From: Enterococcus_D sp050529585
Lineage (GTDB): Bacteria > Bacillota > Bacilli > Lactobacillales > Enterococcaceae
Assembly (NCBI RefSeq): GCF_050529585.1
Contig: NZ_CP172882.1
Span: 1,364,001-1,428,000, forward strand
Direction: 5' to 3'
DNA: 64,000 nt
Part shown: piece after piece, positions 61,781 through 64,000 of the stretch
Layout of the letters: the number at the start of each line of letters is the position of its first letter
How positions within the stretch are numbered: position 1 is the stretch's first letter
The notes under the pieces: model-generated
The model's database searches: none
Seen by the model: only the letters and a program-made list of their open reading frames with translations
Told to the model about the DNA's origin: nothing
Translations under genes and position numbers: made by a program

Positions 61781-61831
61781 CATCTTAGCATCGGACTATG
61801 GATAAAATCCAATGATGCTAAGATGTTTTTT
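61781..61831. terminator. Bidirectional terminator between coaE and the ABC ATPase gene
   Basis: Perfect 12-bp outer arms CATCTTAGCATC (61781-61792) and GATGCTAAGATG (61814-61825), followed by TTTTTT on the plus strand. Confidence 0.85.
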
Positions 61832-62609
61832 ATTGAGGGAAAATGATTTGCCGATGTGCAGCAAAGGGATGAATACTAATGGGTTTTTCGTAAAAATCTG
61901 CCAGGATTTTTTCAGTGAAGACTAATTTTTTTGGTCCTAAGGCATGAATTTTCCCTTTTTTCAGTAAAAGCAAATGATCAAAAAAGGGCAATAGCTCTTC
62001 CGTGTGATGAGTGACATAAATATATGTCGGCGGCTGGGCCATGTGTTGTAGTGCGGAGATGCGGTTGAGAAACGCTTCTCGTGCAAATACATCCAATCCC
62101 GTGCATGGTTCGTCAAGAATCATGATTTCTGGATCAGCCATGAGGGCTCGTGCAATCATGACCAATTGTTTTTCTCCTTGGGATAGTTGGCTAAACGGTG
62201 CACCGATCAAATGGCCGATGCCCAAAGAACGCAAGTGTTGTTTTGCCTCTTGTAATAGAACAGGGTCATAGTGTTGATAAATGCCGATGCTGGCAAATTT
62301 TCCAGATAATACGATGTCTTCGATCAAATCAGTGGGATAAAACTTGCTTTGAATCGCAAAACTAACCCAGCCAATGCGCTTTTGTAAATCTGGGACTGAC
62401 GTTTTCCCTAACGGTTCTCCTAATACAACACGTTGTCCAGACGAAGGCCATAGTGCGCCAGTGATCATTTGCAGCAATAAACTTTTTCCAGCTCCATTTA
62501 GGCCTAAGATGCCCCAATGTTGCCCATCATGGACTTGCCATGAGATATTGTCTAACAATTTTTGTTTATTCCTAATAAATGTAACATTTTTAAAATCTAT
62601 TTTGGACAT
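61830..62609 (-). CDS. ABC transporter ATP-binding protein (YlmA-like), orphan
   Basis: A 259-residue ABC ATPase. Walker A is GLNGAGKS near residues 34-41; the signature is LSQGEKQ; Walker B is MILDEP followed by CTGLDVFARE, and the switch His is in YVTHHTEE. The signature motif LSQGEKQ varies slightly from LSGGQ. No permease gene is adjacent, so the partner or role is unknown. The start at 62609 has GGAG 7 bases upstream; the longer frame from 62672 is unlikely. Such single ATPases with SufC- or PhnC-like sequence occur in many lactic acid bacteria. Confidence 0.88.
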   Translation of the reverse strand: MSKIDFKNVTFIRNKQKLLDNISWQVHDGQHWGILGLNGAGKSLLLQMITGALWPSSGQRVVLGEPLGKTSVPDLQKRIGWVSFAIQSKFYPTDLIEDIVLSGKFASIGIYQHYDPVLLQEAKQHLRSLGIGHLIGAPFSQLSQGEKQLVMIARALMADPEIMILDEPCTGLDVFAREAFLNRISALQHMAQPPTYIYVTHHTEELLPFFDHLLLLKKGKIHALGPKKLVFTEKILADFYEKPISIHPFAAHRQIIFPQ

Positions 62610-62715
62610 GGCGTATCTCCTTTGCTCAAACTGAATATTCTGACTATTCCTTTCTGCTGAGTAGTATAACACACTTGAGGGATCGTGCTAAAGGATGTAT
62701 CCGCATTCGTATCTT

Positions 62716-62744
62716 TTGTTTTATCTATCTTTCCTTGTTATGAT
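62716..62744 (+). promoter_or_regulatory. Promoter of the CsbD-like gene
   Basis: TTGTTT (62716-62721), 17 bases, then TATGAT (62739-62744) with a TG extension at 62736-62737. Start codon 25 bases downstream. Confidence 0.6.
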
Positions 62745-62768
62745 AGATATATAATAGGAGGGATAATC

Positions 62769-63098
62769 ATGGGAACGTTTAAAGATGAAAAAGACGTGAT
62801 CGTTGGTTCCGCCAAAGAAAAGATTGGTGAATGGACCAATAACGAAGAACTGGAAAAATCAGGTAAGGAACAGGCATTAGAAGGTCGTATTGGACAAGAG
62901 CGCCGTGAACAGCGTGTAGATGATTTGGATCGGCAAAACGATGAAAGGGATGCACGTCAAGATCGCACAACGCCAGAAACGTTGGGACATGAAGAATTGT
63001 TGAGTGAAGATCATCCTGACCAAAACAAGATCACATCCACTGAACGCCGTGATGCAGATCAGTTAAAACATTATACTGGTATCGAAGACAAGTTATAA
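62769..63098 (+). CDS. CsbD-like general stress protein
   Basis: A 109-residue very hydrophilic protein. Residues ~10-45 (VGSAKEKIGEWTNNEELEKSG) resemble the CsbD stress domain. The rest is Arg/Glu/Asp-rich, with repeats of charged heptads and probably extended. CsbD proteins accumulate under stress in Gram-positives, but the function is unknown. The ATG at 62769 follows GGAGGG. It has its own promoter and terminator. Confidence 0.72.
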   Translation: MGTFKDEKDVIVGSAKEKIGEWTNNEELEKSGKEQALEGRIGQERREQRVDDLDRQNDERDARQDRTTPETLGHEELLSEDHPDQNKITSTERRDADQLKHYTGIEDKL

Positions 63099-63106
63099 AT
63101 TCCGAC

Positions 63107-63138
63107 CCGCAGCTTCTTTGATGATGCTGCGGTTTTTT
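63107..63138 (+). terminator. Terminator after the CsbD-like gene
   Basis: CCGCAGC / GCTGCGG stem with a 12-base loop, followed by TTTTTT. Confidence 0.85.
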
Positions 63139-63166
63139 GTACTACTGAATCATGACTTTTGTTGGT

Positions 63167-63195
63167 TTGACAAAGCATGGTGGAACGCTTATAAT
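63167..63195 (+). promoter_or_regulatory. Consensus promoter of the FusB-type gene
   Basis: TTGACA (63167-63172), exactly 17 bases, then TATAAT (63190-63195). Both hexamers match the sigma-A consensus perfectly. Transcription should start near 63202, leaving a ~110-base leader. Confidence 0.88.
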
Positions 63196-63243
63196 CCCAA
63201 GTGCAATCGATTCATGAATATCGAATTAGGTGGTGGTCATCAA

Positions 63244-63288
63244 ATGCAGCTTTTCGCATTGTGTCTAAAGGAAAGAAAAATCATATAA
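63244..63288 (+). CDS. Possible 14-codon leader peptide upstream of the FusB-type gene
   Basis: ATG at 63244 begins a short frame, MQLFALCLKERKII, ending TAA at 63286-63288. A Shine-Dalgarno-like AGGTGG lies 10 bases upstream. CTTTTCG inside it (63250-63256) is complementary to CGAAAAG (63290-63296), just before the main gene's ribosome site. The arrangement resembles translational-attenuation leaders of ribosome-targeting resistance genes, but short frames arise by chance. Confidence 0.4.
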   Translation: MQLFALCLKERKII

Positions 63289-63311
63289 TCGAAAAGGAAA
63301 GAGGCAAAAAG

Positions 63312-63953
63312 ATGATTCAACCTTATCAATTCAATCTTATCGAAGAACAAATTTTCCAATTGGTGCGTACCTATCAATCCGTCAATGATCCGCAAACGAT
63401 TCAAACCATCGAAGGGATGACCAAAGATGTGGTGGTCAGACAATTCAATCCACAAGATGATCAAGCACTTTTGATCATCAATGAAATGTTTCAACGTGGA
63501 TTGAGTATCAAAAAAGCTGAAGCCCATCTCTCTGACTTAAAAACGTACGTCGAACCATTTCCAGCACCGACGATCAAGCAAACGGAAAAACTTTTTCGCA
63601 AAGTCAAAAAATTGAAAGTACCTGACTTTGACGATTTCGATTTGCAAGAAACAACTTATTTGGCTTGGGATGATATCGGCAGCCAGAGCAAATATTTGAT
63701 TGCAACTGAAAATGAGGGCTATACGGCCGTTCATGGACATCTCTCAACAGAGGTCAAAAAGGGGATTTGTCCCATTTGCCAGCACGAAAGCAACGTTTCG
63801 ATGTTTCTGTCTTTGACCAAATCAAGTGGCGATGGTACCTATACCAAACGTGGCAATTATATTTGTCGTGACAGTCAGCGATGCAATCAGCAACTAACAG
63901 ATCAAGCGCATTTGGCGGAATTTCTCAAGTTAGTCAAAATGAAAGAAAATTAA
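63312..63953 (+). CDS. FusB/FusC-type elongation factor G-binding protein
   Basis: A 213-residue protein, the same length as staphylococcal FusB. The N-terminal helical domain includes VEPFPAPTIKQTEKLFRKVKKLKVP (quoted here by its ends: VEPFPAP to KLKVP). The C-terminal treble-clef zinc domain has C153-x2-C156 and C185-x5-C191, in CPICQHESNVS and ICRDSQRCNQQLTD. FusB binds EF-G and frees it from ribosomes stalled by fusidic acid. The start at 63312 has AAAGAGG 7 bases upstream. Expressed from a consensus promoter with a ~110-base leader. Chromosomal copies may give intrinsic low-level fusidic acid tolerance; that is inference. Confidence 0.9.
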   Translation: MIQPYQFNLIEEQIFQLVRTYQSVNDPQTIQTIEGMTKDVVVRQFNPQDDQALLIINEMFQRGLSIKKAEAHLSDLKTYVEPFPAPTIKQTEKLFRKVKKLKVPDFDDFDLQETTYLAWDDIGSQSKYLIATENEGYTAVHGHLSTEVKKGICPICQHESNVSMFLSLTKSSGDGTYTKRGNYICRDSQRCNQQLTDQAHLAEFLKLVKMKEN

Positions 63954-63956
63954 ATG

Positions 63957-63990
63957 AAAAAAACGGCAGGAAACTTTCTGCCGTTTTTTT
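63957..63990 (+). terminator. Terminator after the FusB-type gene
   Basis: A 13-bp stem AAAAAAACGGCAG / CTGCCGTTTTTTT with an 8-base loop. Confidence 0.9.
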
Positions 63991-64000
63991 CAATACACCT

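Noticed and set aside
63284..63289. TATAAT close to the FusB-type gene as its promoter
   Set aside because: It has a poorly spaced weak -35, while a perfect consensus promoter lies at 63167-63195; it may be a secondary start.
1..64000. CRISPR array, tRNA, rRNA, prophage, insertion sequence or replication origin
   Set aside because: No regularly spaced repeats, cloverleaf, transposase, integrase or initiator gene could be found on either strand.

Overview
The window is a stretch of core chromosome from a low-to-moderate-GC Gram-positive coccus of the order Lactobacillales, most likely Enterococcus. Three things point there. An Asl-type D-aspartate ligase sits next to an aspartate/glutamate racemase, the gene pair that makes the D-Asp cross-bridge in E. 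faecium-type peptidoglycan. A CamS-type sex-pheromone lipoprotein follows ligA. Promoters with extended -10 (TGnTATAAT) elements and strong AGGAGG ribosome sites are common. The E. casseliflavus/gallinarum group is a guess only. I see no rRNA, tRNA, CRISPR array, prophage, insertion sequence or plasmid gene.

Layout: 1-1.4 kb, D-Asp ligase (cut by the window edge) and racemase. 1.4-4.3 kb, rapZ-yvcK-whiA. 4.4-4.9 kb, a minus-strand cytosolic DsbA-like protein. 5.2-8.9 kb, a stand-alone pyruvate:ferredoxin/flavodoxin oxidoreductase. 9.1-12.5 kb, cdaA-cdaR-glmM (c-di-AMP synthesis and amino-sugar supply). 12.6-15.2 kb, a DUF3784 protein and convergent glmS with a complete-looking glmS ribozyme in its leader. 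15.4-18.4 kb, a small unknown protein, sppA, an RDD membrane protein and a TPR protein. 18.5-22 kb, tig, clpX, ysxC. 22-24 kb, an orphan intergenic region, a 58-aa protein and a 443-aa unknown. 24-27.6 kb, fruRKA on the minus strand, divergent from a cytosolic alpha-amylase. 29-31 kb, a ClC exchanger. 31-41 kb, pcrA-ligA-camS, gatCAB, a diacylglycerol/lipid kinase. 41-50 kb, ylaN-ftsW-pyc, a CAP-associated protein, ylbF, ylbG, rsmD-coaD and a SepM/YlbL protease. 50-57.5 kb, a DUF1149 protein, a glyoxalase-like protein, a phosphatase, tex, sprT, murC, a MaoC-like protein and a Bax-inhibitor-1 protein. 57.6-64 kb, polA-mutM-coaE, an orphan ABC ATPase, a CsbD-like stress protein and a FusB-type EF-G-binding protein.

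How it fits together: much of the window serves the cell wall (D-Asp bridge, RapZ/YvcK, CdaA/CdaR/GlmM/GlmS, FtsW, MurC) or information processing (PcrA, LigA, PolA, MutM, GatCAB, RsmD, Tex). GlmM and GlmS, adjacent steps of UDP-GlcNAc synthesis, are controlled in different ways: GlmM lies in the c-di-AMP operon, while GlmS carries a GlcN6P-sensing ribozyme.

No wholly new multi-gene system is evident. The most rewarding points are non-coding: the compact glmS ribozyme (14995-15118), the consensus promoter plus 14-codon leader ORF before the FusB-type gene (63167-63311), paired 13-bp repeats around the fruR promoter, very long perfect inverted-repeat terminators at convergent gene ends, palindromes in the tig and gatC promoters, and the unexplained 240-nt spacer at 22008-22248. 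Start codons were moved inward from the longest ORF where Shine-Dalgarno spacing or family N-termini required it.
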